The notes under the pieces are model-generated. The model was not told where the DNA came from and did not search any database. It was given only the letters and a program-made list of their open reading frames with translations. From contig CP136062.1 in assembly GCA_032622095.1 (NCBI GenBank), positions 165,980,090 to 166,044,089 of the forward strand: 64,000 nt of DNA, written 5' to 3'. This stretch comes from Siphonodentalium dalli. Its lineage: Eukaryota > Mollusca > Scaphopoda > Gadilida > Siphonodentaliidae. The translations under genes and the position numbers were made by a program. Positions 1 through 11,823 of the stretch are shown piece after piece (position 1 is the stretch's first letter; each line of letters begins with the position of its first letter).

Positions 1-1082
1 TTTTGGGAACTTGTGAAGAAATTTTCAAATGAATTTGGTAACTGGTCATGAAACCAGTCATGCACAATGAGATTTGAATGCAGGGTATAGATATCATTAA
101 ATTTTAAAATGTCATTTGTTTTAAATAGCGGATCTGTGTGACTATTGTATTTGTTATTGTTTATTATGCGCATGGATTTTTTCTGCAGTTTGAATACTCT
201 ATCACTTTTATTCGAATTTCCCCATATATGTATAGCATACATCAGATGACTGTAAACTATTGCATAGTATAACGATTTGAGTGCTTCGCGTGGTAAGAAG
301 TGCTTAATTTTATTCAGACTATAATTTGCGCTGGCAATTCTAGCGCACACATGATTTATGTGATGATGAAATTTCAAATTTTCATCCAATTTCACACCTA
401 AATATGTTAATGATTGTTCGTGTCTCGTGTTACCAACCTGTGTAATTTCGGTGTTGTTGATCCTAAGTGATAGATTATCGCCCCTATGCGAGTTGTTCAT
501 AGGATGAAAGAGAATATATTTACATTTTGAAGGATTTATTTGTATATAATTTGCACAACACCATTCGAAGAATTTTGCTATTTCGCTATTCATATACGCT
601 TTTAAGTCGTGTGTGTTATTACCATATGTATATAGGGTTGTGTCGTCAGCAAATGAAAGTAGCGAGAGGGTGGTTGCATCTTTCATGTCGTTAACGTAAA
701 TTAGAAAAAGAAGAGGTCCTAAAATTGACCCCTGGGGCACTCCACAACTAACATCTAAAGTTTCAGAGAGGGTATTTTTAAAGCATACGCATTGTTGTCT
801 ATTAACTAAATAGCTACGAAACCAGTCGTTTGTAAGACCTATAATTCCATAGTGGGATAGTTTAGATAAGAGTATTTCATGATTTATAGAGTCAAATGCT
901 TTCGAAAAATCAACGAATAATGCTAATGTTGAATCTCTAGATATTTGGTCATTATTTTGTGCAACTGAACTTAGGAGTTGAATTATTGGATGGTAGGTTG
1001 AGTGTTTGCTACGAAAACCATACTGGTGTTCGTACAATATATCATTGTCGTTAAGAAAGTCTCTGAGTCTGATGGCCATTGT
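1..1082 (-). pseudogene. Non-LTR retrotransposon reverse transcriptase, 5'-truncated, runs off the left edge
   Basis: Read on the minus strand from about 1079 to the window edge, this is one uninterrupted frame of about 359 codons. Reverse transcriptase blocks appear in order: a YEHQYGFR block, a VDFSKAFDSINHEIL block, CGVPQGSILGPLLF, the catalytic SFADDTT motif near 640-655, a thumb-side YLGVKLDENLKFHHHI block and LYYAIVYSHLMYAIHIWG. These are typical of Jockey/CR1/I-type non-LTR elements; I cannot fix the clade. The frame meets a TGA at about 1094, immediately upstream of the first recognisable block, so the endonuclease and N-terminal palm are missing. That fits a 5'-truncated insertion. 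The part inside the window has no stop or frameshift, which suggests a fairly young copy. The 3' end lies outside. Confidence 0.88.
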
Positions 1083-3501
1083 AATGTGTTTTCACTGTGG
1101 CGCGAGCAGAATACTATAATGTCCAGTATTAACTTATGTGAATATTTAGGTCCAATATGGACCTAATTGCTACGTGCACACACAACCGTATGCTAGTTGG
1201 TAAGTAATTTCCTAATATGTTTATTGCCTGACACCAGTATGTCATTAATTACATATGTGGTGGCAGAGGGTCAGACCAGCATTACGATGGGACAGAACAC
1301 TGCCTTGGAATTAATCTATGAATTTAAGAAAAAAAGGCATGATATAAAGCTTTTGACCTCTGCGGGGTCTTATGATAGAAATATTTTGGGGGAAAAACGT
1401 ATATATATTCCGGTAATTGACAAAAGCGCTTGAGCGACAGAGCTGAGCACTATTAACATCCAGATACAATCTTCAAAGCTCGCACTATAGTTTTTAATTG
1501 CACGTTGTTGTCACGCTCGGTGAAGTTCAGTGATGTAAATAGTTATATAATTAAGTGAAATATGTTGTACCGACATGATGCGCTGTGTACTTGTCCACGA
1601 GCACCTCTGGAGTGCGCTACGTTGTGTATGTAGACTTTGGCATATACCCCGTGCATTTTGCACATATCAGTATATAACGATAATTGTTATCGAATATACA
1701 CCACTTGGGTGTTTACCTTACGCATATGCTGGCTGACGTCAGATACGAATTTATGATTTATAATATGCGTAACTACACAGTGACATTTATTGACGCTAAA
1801 TGAAGATCGTTTTTTTATTTATTGTACAAATCTTAGTATGTTTTAATGGATAATTGATATACATGTACATGACAAATCATTTCCACACAGTCCGTGCACT
1901 GTCAACCCACCATTATTGTGTGGAAAATTATTATGGCAAATATATTTTAAGGCGTTTTGCTTTACTTGTTTGACTTTCTAAATGGCAATCTGCCAGTGCA
2001 TTACTCTCAATTTTGACTTTGTCATTCGGGTGTTCTAGGTGTGGTGTTAATTTACCCTGGCAGTCATGTTTCCTCTTCCGACCAGGAAGGTGGATTCAAT
2101 AGGGTTAGATGTGTCTACCCCCCCCCAATTTCATGCCCGATACAAAAGAGATTAGAAATTTTACACCAGTAATTAAACTAGTAATTAGCGGGGTTTTGTT
2201 TGTCTTAGACCAACAGTAGCATATTTATTTTCTACTTTTTGTCGGAATTTTGGTCGGAATTTCCAACTTACCGGGAGTGCCTGATTAAACATTTAAAAGT
2301 GTTGGAAAGTTTGATTGTTACTTTAGTTTAAATATACCCAGCTGGGGTGCATGTGGTATCTCGTGAATATATAATTTTGGTATCGTTCAAGGGGAAGGTG
2401 CAGTTTGAAACTTCAAAGTGGACACCCCAACAGAGATAATCTAGTCACGTCCCTGGGCCCCGACAGTCACTTACCAATAATGGTAACAATAAAGATATGA
2501 TGTGCTTCAAAACATATTAAGAACCACCGTCTCCTTTGACACCAACTTTAACAAAATGGCCAATTTCATGTTACTATTGAAAAACGAACAATCAACATCA
2601 TATTCTTGTAGAATAGGAATCGCACACAATCATCCATATAACCCGTAGTCTAGTGGATACCAAATAAACCACGGACCGTAAACAAATTGCAATACAAAAG
2701 TTTCTTTCGTTATAAGATGTGTATAGGTGTCCCCAACAGTATCCTAGAGTGACCCATTGATATGAGTGGCGGAAATGCCTCATTTTTGGGGATAAAATGC
2801 CGTTTTTTGTATAAAACTGGTGATGAGATGGGTATTTGGATCCATTATGGAATGCATGTATGATACGTTCATTGTAGTTGCAAAAATTGTCATTTTTTGG
2901 GATAAAATTCACATTTTCGACGAAAAACTGGTGAAATCTGGTATTCCAACACATAAATCATGAATACATCTTAACAATGAACATCAGCTCGTTGTAATAT
3001 GTGCAACGGCATTCTAATAACATATGTTAATTACCCAGTCATCTTGGGCGTTGGACAAGCCTAACATTTGAAAGTTTTAGAGAGCGTTTCGTGATTGTGA
3101 TAATGGATATAATGGTCCAGTTCCATTCGTAATTGGAAATTTGGCATTGTAATTAGTGTAGTACATTACAGTAATGATACACTATGACATGTAAAAATAC
3201 CCATATTCATATGTGTTTGAGTAATTGTCGTTTTTGATTATTGTCAATTTAGAGAGCGTTTAGTGATTACACAAATTTCGCGTCTGATGCGTTAATTCTT
3301 GGATACATGTTGCAGAACATATTTACAATGTTAAATATGCATCAGGCGTTGTGTGGAAATGTTTATAAATGCTGTATATGGTCGTATATGACATACAGAT
3401 GGTATGGTATCAATTTACCGAAAATAATCAGATCTGGATATAATTTTATATCAATTACTGTGCACATATTTCTGTTATACATACAAAAATACATAACTGA
3501 T
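1083..3501. other. Intergenic, no gene recognised
   Basis: No convincing coding sequence. A 78-codon frame at 1197-1433 (+) and a 118-codon frame at 2598-2954 (-) match nothing I know and look like chance. A diverged direct repeat with a period of about 111 bp lies at 2780-2827 and 2891-2939. The motif AGAGAGCGTTT(C/A)GTGATT occurs twice in direct orientation (3079-3096, 3251-3268). It resembles the end of the palindromic element at 11.8-12.9 kb. Confidence 0.5.
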
Positions 3502-5925
3502 CTACACATCTTCATCTACATTTGTGTCCTCTTTGTAATTGGAACACACAGTTTCCTGACAATTGCCACAGGCTACCGTGCACACCAGTCCATTACGTTT
3601 GCAACTGCACCTTGTTGTAGTACAATACGTCGTGCAAGTACATCTGATTACTTTCGAGAAGCATTCTGGTGCAGGTGGGAGGTCTGTAGCCACGGGAATA
3701 AACTTGCCATAATCGATTGTCCAACCCCAGTTGATCTCGTTTTCGACAGTATTCCCGATCCAAGTCTGTATCGGATGGTATACTCGTTTGCTGTGGTGCT
3801 TTGTAGCTGAATCTGTGGGCGGTAGCGATTCGGGTTTGACAAAGACTTTTTATCGATGCCACTTTGGATATTAGCATTTTATGCCGTAAAGATGTCAAAG
3901 TATCAGTAGGTTTTCCTCCGAAAATAGCGATCATGGCAGCTCGACCAAACTGCCCAACGTCTGTTGGTGATATCGTTTCCGTGAATCAGTGCCCGATTTC
4001 GTGCAGGTACTTGTCATTTACCATCTTTTTGTAAACTTTCGGCTTGCCAATACTGAAAATCCGAGATGTCGTGTCGCAGCCTGTGTATGCATGCAGAAAC
4101 AATAAACTGTGAGACAGCTGATCTCCTAAGATTTCTCGAACATGTCGAACGTTGTATAGAGGTGGGGTTTTCTGCTTCCGGTCGCTCCTGAAGAATATAC
4201 CAGGTCCAGTGGCATTTGATTTGTAGATCAGAAGGATTAAAAGATCTGCATCTTCACCAATCAATGTTGTACATACAGTCTTCGCTGATTCAACCGCAGT
4301 GTTTGCGATGTCGACATCTGCATCACCTTTGCACTGTATAACTCGACATCCGATATATTCTAACTTCTTTGCAATCAATTTCAGAATGTTAACTTTGTTC
4401 TCGATGAATGCATCCTTCTTTCCATGGAATATCATGTCATCGTCAAAATGTACATGTGTACACTCCGATTTCTTTGTTCGTCTTGTATGGGTAACATCTT
4501 TGGTGTTAGGGTGCTCGTATCCATCAAATACAACGATAGCCTTTCCATATTTTGCATTAACAAACTTCGAGTATGTCAACACTATGGCAATCACATTAGA
4601 AGGAAATTAACCCACGTCTAACACGTATTGTTCGGTTTTTGGGTTGAGATTGTCCGAGTCAGACGGAGTGCCACTTGATGAAGATGTCTTTGCAACATGC
4701 TCCGAGATTGCCTTACACGGTGGTGGCTTGTCCGCTTTACGGAATATATTGAATGATTCGAACAACGATGGTGGAAATGCGCATAGCTCGTGATCTAGGG
4801 ATTCTTCTAGATTCAGTTTCGTATTTGTAGCAAGGACGAAAAGTCTCTGGAACAGAAGCGCCGGGTCTATCTTAATTCCACCAGCAACCTTAACTCCAAT
4901 CGAACTGGTCAGTGTGGTCGCCTTTTCCTTTCGTTTCAGAGAGAACTCATGTACATTTTGTGCCTCTAATGTTCGAACTACTGACTCTCCGTGGAGAAAC
5001 AACCAATGAACATTAACACCAGTCAGGGCAGTGACACCTGAGACGATGTTTCGCAACACCATGTCCTCGGTGAATGGAGAATGCTTCCTGATGAATTATT
5101 GAACCGTATTACTGTCAGTTTGATCCCGATTCATTCTGGCTACGGATATGTCCTTATGCTGGTCACTTGTTTCGGATTTAACAACGGTGAATGTTTGCAT
5201 TGCGAAGTTATATTCCGAACAAACAGGCATTGAGGAAAGCCAAACAGTGCGATTTGACTCTGCAACACCACTACCTCGCGTAAGGCCCCCGACGGATTTA
5301 ACAGACCTCATCAGGACTTGCTCAATTATGAGATCGGGAGCCAGTCCAGCCCATTTTCTTGCCGAACGTTTAACAATATTACCGCACTCTTTAAATTGGG
5401 CATTAATTGTCGCATGTGTGGATTCAAGTTTGTTGAGATTCTGAAGATACAGATATGCCGATTTTAAATAGTTCTGGTGACCGGCAGAAGCAAAGATTGG
5501 GAGAACTTGTCGCATGGCCTCCTTGTGCACATCAAAGTCATTCAGTCGGTCTGCTCGAATCAGCTTTCTTAAAACAGATATCATTTCCTGATATTCAAAC
5601 CACAATTCACATGTTTCCGAGCCTTGTTTCAGAAACGCTTTCTCCGCAGAAATCAAAACTTCCACGTCCATCATGAACTTGTTGTATGCGATCATTCCAA
5701 AATCTAAGTCACCCGATTTTATATTCTCATACATGTTCGATAAATTCGATAGTGATTCCACCATGGGTCGTGCTGGACGTCCAAGAATATTTTCGAACAA
5801 TAACATATTTCACCCTGAAGAAACGATTGAATGTCCGCGCAAAGCTCTGGTGTATGCTTTTCCCGATAGCATATGAGTCACTGCATTTTCGGCATAAATA
5901 GTCTCTAAGATTTCTCTCAAGCCAG
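3502..5925 (-). pseudogene. Broken gene: FEN1/XPG-like nuclease domain with Cys-rich CXC (tesmin-like) C-terminus
   Basis: Several minus-strand frames, nearly all in one phase, form one gene broken by four in-frame stops (about 5812-5814, 5096-5098, 4607-4609, 3986-3988) and at least two frameshifts (about 5850 and 3840). In order: an N-terminal block (LREILETIYAENAVTHMLSG, then TRALRGH), a helical region with RSARKWAGLAPDLIIEQVLM and GGLTRGSG, then a 5'-nuclease-like region. That region has VVFDGYEHPNTKD, acidic motifs GDADVDIAN and GEDADLLIL, and an H3TH-like GCDTTSRIFSIGK. The C-terminus has spaced cysteines (IRCTCTTYC, RCSCKRNGLVC, ACGNCQ) like the CXC/tesmin motif. I recall this architecture as a multicopy unnamed animal family that behaves like mobile-element cargo. 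Assignment to the PIN/FEN fold rests on the Asp motifs and GCD...IGK. This copy cannot encode an intact protein. Confidence 0.8.
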
Positions 5926-7272
5926 ACCCGTATTAACGTCCATCAAACTTCCAATGGCACCGAGCTCGGTGTAAATTGTACGTCTCCGACACATGCAGAC
6001 GATATGGTTCTGCTGTATCTCACCAAATCTGGTTTATCAGCACTATGTGATATTTGCTACGATTACAGTAACAAATGGTGGTATCGATATAACACAAATA
6101 AATGCGCTGTAGTGGTATTTAATGAAACCAAATCCGAATTTTCGCGTCAGGATCGACTTTGGAACCTTGGTACATCAGATGTCAAAGAAACCACTAACAT
6201 AACTCATTTGGGCATTTATATTGATAAGTATGACTTTAATGGAATATTCACTGAGCTTATATGCGATAAGACCCGTAGCACGTTTATGATGCTCAACAAC
6301 GCCGGCCTTTACCCGGGTGGTATGACCCCAACAAGTTGCTCGTTGATATATTCGTCTGTGGTCATACCTAAAGGGCTGTACGGGTCTGAACTTATCTGGA
6401 ATTTGAACCAAAAACACGTTGATCGCCTGGAACGAACACACAGATTTTGTTTAAAGTATTATCAGGGCCTTCACCGTCGTACAAAAACGGTTATTGCGCA
6501 AGGATTAGTCGGAACCTCGTCTATGGTGTCACTTATCGAAGAACGTAAAATGTCATTCTTCGGTTCTTTGTGCAACTTAAAATCTTCTAAAACTGTGAAA
6601 CAAGTATTCCTCACGCGCTTATACCAGTACTTCGTTGGCACTACATGTTCATCATCAAGTTACATGTCTGACATCATTGACACTCTTAACAAATATGACA
6701 TGACCAAAACTCTTGAGAATTACATCGAAAATTCAATATTCCCTAAGAAATCCACATGGAAATGTGCCATAAACGAATCATGGTCAAAAGTTAATAGAGA
6801 ATATTGGGACATGAGCGTAAATGAGGATACTCGACTTGCCAGGTTCTCTGCCGTCCATCCAACGTTATGCATGTCCCGGCTATGGGAAAATTGTCGCATA
6901 TACCCAGCCCATAAAAAATCATATCTACTTATTGCACGCCTTATTTGTATCCTGGAAACAAATGAAGAAACCTGCGTATTATGTAACAACAAACATAAAG
7001 ATCTTGTAAAACATGCCTTAATCGAATGTTCTTCCATTTGCGACGATCGAAATACCTTTGAATTCGAGCTACTAAACTTGTTTCATGTAGACATGTATAT
7101 GCAGTATGACAAACTGGATGCAGAATCCAAAACGCGCGTTCTACTAACAGGTCTACATCAAAACATATACTGTGATCCCGAAGAAGAAAATGAACTAATA
7201 GACTTTTTCGTGAACAAAGCCGCATTTCTCTGGAGAGTATATGTTGATCGACTGACGCCAAGTCCTGACTAG
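5926..7272 (+). pseudogene. 3' part of a non-LTR retrotransposon ORF2 (reverse transcriptase C-terminal half)
   Basis: A continuous frame from about 5926 to a TAG at 7270-7272. It starts inside the reverse transcriptase, just before the catalytic THADDMVLL block at 5992-6015. It continues with LSALCDICYDYSNKWWYRYN and NKCAVVVFNETKS, typical of the thumb of molluscan elements, then a long C-terminal region with a Cys/His cluster (CVLCNNKHKDLVKHALIEC) like the zinc-knuckle region near the end of many non-LTR ORF2 proteins. The fingers and endonuclease are missing, and the 5' edge abuts the opposite-strand nuclease pseudogene at about 5925, as expected for a 5'-truncated insertion. The visible 422-codon part has no stops. 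Recognition of the family is firm; the clade is not. Confidence 0.82.
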
Positions 7273-7860
7273 ATCTCACAAACCTTCATATAAACTCTAT
7301 CATAACATGCAGTTATAAGCGTGTTTGTAATTGTTCATATCACATGTATCTGTGTATTGTTTTACCAGTAAGTACATTTGTCTGTATGTATGTCTGCCGT
7401 TTGTTTGTTTGTCTCGTATGCCTGATTGTCTGACTGTCGTCTGTATGTCTGTAAGTGCGATATGGCTGTATATATACATGAGTGGTGCTGGGGAAATGGT
7501 CGGCTCCGAGTCGGTAAGACTGCACAAAGGCATTGGCGTTTGTGGGTCTTCCAGAGAGAGAGATCCCTGATTTGGGTCCAACTTCGGCTTGGTCGTCTCG
7601 GAGTATGCCATTTCTCTGTCTGTAAGTACGATATGGCTGTAGAATTGAATATATACTTTATGTAGTGCATGAGTGTGTGTATATGTGCATGTGTAGTTGG
7701 TTCATCATACATATTGAGACATGTATTGTATATATGTTTGTAATCTTAAATGTCTTATACACTGTGTTATGTACCAAATTGTGTTTGTTCTCATAATATA
7801 AACATTTATATATGAATCTCCATATATGGAGGATAATAAAGATATATATTACTTGACTCG
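7273..7860 (+). repeat. Probable 3' UTR of the preceding retrotransposon, low-complexity TGTCTGTATG-rich
   Basis: Directly follows the stop of the reverse transcriptase fragment. Pyrimidine/purine-skewed sequence (repeats of TGTCTG, TGTATG, GTTTGTTT) runs to an AATAAA at about 7833 followed by GATATATATTACTTGACT, which may be the element's 3' end. The small frames in this block on both strands come from the simple repeat and are not genes. Confidence 0.45.
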
Positions 7861-8870
7861 CTTTCCAAAACAGTGGTTGATCAAATGTGATTATGGTAGG
7901 TATTTCATACTTCTGAGCTAAATTATGTAGAAACACGAGTGTCCGAGTCACCGGCGCAGGAATTCAAGAAGGGTGAACATTCGCGCGAGTCGATTATCCT
8001 CGGGACGATTTTACCAAGAGTGTTGATGGTGTGTCATTGGTTACCGATCCATTTTCGGAGAATTGAAAATGCTCGCTTCAATGTAATAACTGATCACTAT
8101 GTTACATTTGTTTTGATAATAAAAGAGGCCAAACAATAATTTATCTCCAAATTGTAGCCAAATAACATGGTGATAACTGGCTTCACATGTAACAATTAGA
8201 TAACCAACAGCCTTCTGTGAATCGGCAAACTTAAAATAAAATTTTCGAAGACGTAATTTCAAATTCCTGATATCATTGCAGGATAGCAATGAATTAGGCG
8301 GATTTATGTCAAATTTGTATTTTCCTATTCGAAAAGTGATTTTGAATAACCCAATTGTTATTTGATCCTCAACGTCAGTTTCATTTTATTTACATCCAAC
8401 TCGATATTGACTTGAAAGCGGCCTTGAATTTCTTTTAACGCGTATTTTGTTCGTTGGCAAAATCGGCCACTAAAATTTCGCCCAATCGTTCGAACTTGAT
8501 ACTTACGGTGGCTGATTGGGACATAAACAAACATAGTTTTATCTAGAAATTTCGAGATATCTTCTCGAAATGTGCGATAACATCTCGAAATTTAGATTCT
8601 AGAAACTATCTCGAAATTTCGTGATACTAAGACAAAACGGGGTGGGTGCTGCTTTCTAATATCGGTAGATGGTATAGGGTGCGCATGGAGTCATTTCGTA
8701 TAGGTGCCATCGAGTAGTATTGTAACGCACGGATCTGGGACAAAATTTCACCAATCCCCAATACACATATCAGTCTCTGGGTCGACCAGGGCCTGTGTAT
8801 ACATAGTAGGCCTACTACGTACATGTACTTTAAATTCAGACTGGAATTTTCTCTGATAATTAAGAAAAAA
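7861..8870. other. Intergenic, no gene recognised
   Basis: Nothing coding is convincing. At 8541-8625 the motif CTCGAAATTT(C/A)G recurs in both orientations within about 85 bp, giving a small self-complementary cluster. Confidence 0.4.
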
Positions 8871-8998
8871 TACACTGCGCATCGGCGTGTATAGTAGAAT
8901 TTGACCACAAAGACAATGATTGTAGGACGACGCGAAGCGGAGTCCTACAATCAGTTGCTGTGGTCAAATTCTACTATACACGCCGATGCGCTGTGTAT
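8871..8998. repeat. Long hairpin with GAA-loop tip
   Basis: Arms of about 60 bp, nearly perfect: the left arm begins TACACTGCGCATCGGCGTG and the right arm ends with its complement. The tip is AC-GA-CGC-GAA-GCG-GA-GT: a GAA loop at 8934-8936 inside the heptamer GCGAAGC (8932-8938), bracketed by GA at 8929-8930 and 8940-8941 that cannot pair in Watson-Crick fashion. No target-site duplication was identified. Confidence 0.85.
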
Positions 8999-9179
8999 TT
9001 ATTTATTTTGTAATATGTTTTGGTGGAAATTGTAGTGACATACTTTCAATATGCTATATAATAGCCCAGTTTCTAGCTCTGCGTGGTATGATTTTCCACA
9101 AACAAAAAAGTTCTGCTCTCAGAATTGTAACGTCAAATATGACGTCACTATTGAACGGCAACCAATTTTAAGCTAAGAC

Positions 9180-9408
9180 TTTTTTTTTTTAAAACATACT
9201 TTATTCCAACACAAAGAAAATACATACAGATACATAAACATAACAAATTAATAGTATAGTTGACATAAAATTGTTGGTGTATGTTATCGGAAATTTGCAG
9301 GCAGTTTATATCGGTTGGAAACGTAGACGACAGTAAGCTATAAACTTTTGTTGGTCGTTCCGCTCACTTAGAAAGATGATACACAATATTCTTAAAATCG
9401 TAATATGT
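9180..9408 (-). mobile_element. Possible 3' end of a retroposed sequence (poly-A tail on minus strand)
   Basis: A run of 11 T at 9180-9190 is followed at about 9199-9205 by TTTATT. On the minus strand this reads AATAAA, about 12 nt, then an A tail, the 3' end of a retroposed transcript. The body to the right has no recognisable coding sequence, and its other boundary is unknown. Confidence 0.35.
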
Positions 9409-9478
9409 ATACAAGATGTTGGTACCATGCTGTCTCATGAATATCTCATTCAGACAGCATGGGACCAATATCTTGTAT
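9409..9478. repeat. Short hairpin with GA-bracketed tip
   Basis: Arms of about 25 bp (left ATACAAGATGTTGGTACCAT, right the near-complement). On the minus strand the tip is GA-ATGA-GATAT-TCAT-GA, with one bulged T before the first GA. This matches the tip style of the hairpins at 8935 and 24766, though less cleanly. Confidence 0.7.
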
Positions 9479-10640
9479 CTGATCGTTGCTATATGATTGG
9501 GTATTTAGTGTCTGATAGATTATATGTTCGTTAAACTTTGACTTTGTTTTTGTTGTCTTAAATATAAAATTCAGTACAGTACAGTAGGTAATCTTCATAT
9601 ATCTCTTTCTTCAGCCTGTAGCATGACATTAACAATACCCGTTTGGTTTCACTTCTAAAAGTTTGAGGCGTTGGCATCATGTCACTGATTGTACCACATT
9701 TGTTTTGTGGTACAATTCAGGTTATCTAGAATTGTACCACAAAACGACGATCGTGTCTTCATGGGAATGATAATGACCAATCAGGACGAGCCTTGTATGT
9801 AGGTTTAGGCAAGGTCATATTACAATTGTGTATATTTATACGTTATGCATTTTCCGAAGGGTGACATCTCACTTCGCCCTCCCGGAATTCATATCCAAGC
9901 GAGGGCGGATCCCGATTATGGGTATAGCCTCCTTGATTGCGATATGATAACATGACTTTTCTGGAACATGGATAACGTATTTGTCCACCGCATGTCAGTG
10001 GTGATCGTCGGGTTAATATGCCAGTTAAACGTGTTTTTTCATCGCTATAAAGTTGGAACGTGTGTTGTGGCCATAACTTTTGGCATTATCTCATTTTGGA
10101 TTTTTATTTTATTTTTGGACGAACCAATGCATTTCTACAGTGTCATTATTCGCTAACACTGCTTGGCTATGGTCGATTGTGGTGGTCACGTCTTAATTTC
10201 TCCCGTTCTCATGTTGTCTGGCTTGAATTTGATATTTTTGTGATTGGGAGTATTATGGGAGTAGAATGAACCAACTAGCTGTTATAATTATCGAAAATGT
10301 GTTCGTGCATGTTTGATGTTTGGAGCGAGATCCCCCCCACAAATGACGTTAAACCCCTTGTCGATAAATAGTACTCTGATGATAATGCCAATTGGTACAG
10401 ACCCTGCGAATCGAACATTAATCCGATAATTCGATGGCGAGTTTGTTTCATCAGAATTCACCAGCTACCATAGCATTTGCCCACGCACATTGACGGAGTT
10501 CCCTATACTGCATATAGAGGATATCCAACGAAACTCGTTTATAGTGAAATTTTCATGACGGGTCCAGTCAATTAAGTACGGACCGAGCCTTTTGCGGGCC
10601 CCAGGCCGCAGTCCCCTGGAGAAAATACCAGGTATATATT
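9479..10640. other. Intergenic, one small hairpin, no gene recognised
   Basis: A 14-bp hairpin at 9685-9720 (CTGATTGTACCACA and its complement). Short frames at 9968-10269 have no recognisable content. Confidence 0.4.
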
Positions 10641-10696
10641 ATATACATACTGGACCAGTGACATATGATGAATAGTCCCTACTTGGGGTCATATTC

Positions 10697-10880
10697 CAAG
10701 ATGGCCGCCGATATGTCAAAGGTCACAAAGGTCAAGGGCCATAAAGGTGAAAGGTCAAGTTTGTTAAGGGGAAGGTCAAAGGTTTTGGTCCCAGATTCCA
10801 AGATGGCCGCTATCTAACCCTAACTCTAACCCTAATGCTAACCCTAACTTATATATCTGCTATCTAACCCTAGCCGATAT
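10697..10880. repeat. AGGTCA-rich stretch next to telomere-like CCCTAA repeats
   Basis: AGGTCA or near matches lie at 10720-10725, 10729-10734, 10745-10750 (AGGTGA), 10752-10757, 10773-10778 and 10780-10785 (AGGTTT), spaced as DR3, DR1 and DR1. CCAAGATGGCCGC occurs at 10697 and again at about 10797. Degenerate CTAACCCTAACYCTAACCC follows at 10814-10875, an interstitial telomere-type repeat. Confidence 0.6.
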
Positions 10881-11030
10881 AGCTGCCACTGGCCGTAGGT
10901 CCCGACGGAGTATTTTAGCAAATCCGAGATAACTGCTATTTTTCACAAATTCAAGCCCAGATTTGCTTAATGTATAGTTGGCACGTATTTTTTTTTTTGG
11001 GGTTCCAAAAACATATATTTTTTTTTGGCC

Positions 11031-11415
11031 CGCGTGATATGTCAAAAGACTCGGAACGATAAGACGAGTTCAATTCCGTAAAAAAAATTCTATATCGCAG
11101 ATACAGTTTTCCCCCAAAATGCTAGCAGAACCTGCCAGAACCCCAAAAAAACATAATTTGTTTTAAACCCTATATATGTCGTGTGGCCTATCAAAATACT
11201 CGGAACGAAAAGACGAATCCGAATATGCAAAAAAAAAATGTTTTTCAAAAAATGTTAGCTGAACCCCAAAATGCCAAACAAAATCTTGTAATCCGATATA
11301 GGTCGTGTGACCTATCAAAATACTCGGAACGATAAGACGAATTAAATTCCGTAAAAAAATTCTATATCGCACATGGTTTTTCCAAAAATGTTAGCAGAAC
11401 CTGGCAGAACCCCAA
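11031..11415. repeat. Tandem repeat, about 130-bp unit, three diverged copies
   Basis: The block ACTCGGAACGATAAGACGA recurs at about 11049, 11199 and 11321, each time preceded by a (G)CCTATCAAAAT-like stretch and followed by an A-rich stretch and AATGYTAGCWGAACC. Copies are clearly diverged. Short minus-strand frames here are by-products. Confidence 0.75.
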
Positions 11416-11505
11416 ACAGCAGCCGCCGCAAACACCGCAAAACGCGCCGCCGCAAACGCCGCAAAACGCCGCCGCCGCCGCAAAACGCCGCCGCCGCATG
11501 CCTAG
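11416..11505. repeat. GCC/CCG triplet and GCCGCAAAAC micro-array
   Basis: Nearly pure repeats of GCCGCCGC interspersed with AAAACGCCGC, a sharp GC-rich island in AT-rich surroundings. The arginine/leucine-rich minus-strand frame here is a composition effect. Confidence 0.8.
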
Positions 11506-11506
11506 G

Positions 11507-11740
11507 CATCCTACTACCATAATGCATCATGTTATACTGTCCACGGGTCCATGGGGGCGCCAGCGCTTGTCCGAGATCTCTCTTGATCTTCTAACACATA
11601 CCGCCATTTAAGGGGTTAATGAACCCGCCCATAAACGAGATGGCGAGTCAATCTCCCCCCAATTAAATTTAGTCATCAACATAGAGTTTGATCTGCTCTC
11701 TGGGTCAGCCCACCGAGTCCCGGGTTCTTTTAGTGGAGTA
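11507..11740. repeat. Left part of a minisatellite of about 150-160 bp units
   Basis: Contains CCTACTACCATAATGCATCA, CTGTCCACGGG, GGGGTTAATGAACCCGCC and AACGAGATGGCGAGTCAATC. All recur in the array at 13000-13450. The 1.1-kb palindrome lies between the two parts. Confidence 0.7.
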
Positions 11741-11823
11741 GATTATGTTCAGTGTTCAATGCAATTGTTAAAATTGTAAATAAAGCTTAAAAGTTTGCCC
11801 ATATTTACACATTCACTAACTTG

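Noticed and set aside
6175-7279. Minus-strand frames opposite the reverse transcriptase
   Set aside because: Shadows of the + strand frame, which has clear reverse transcriptase motifs.
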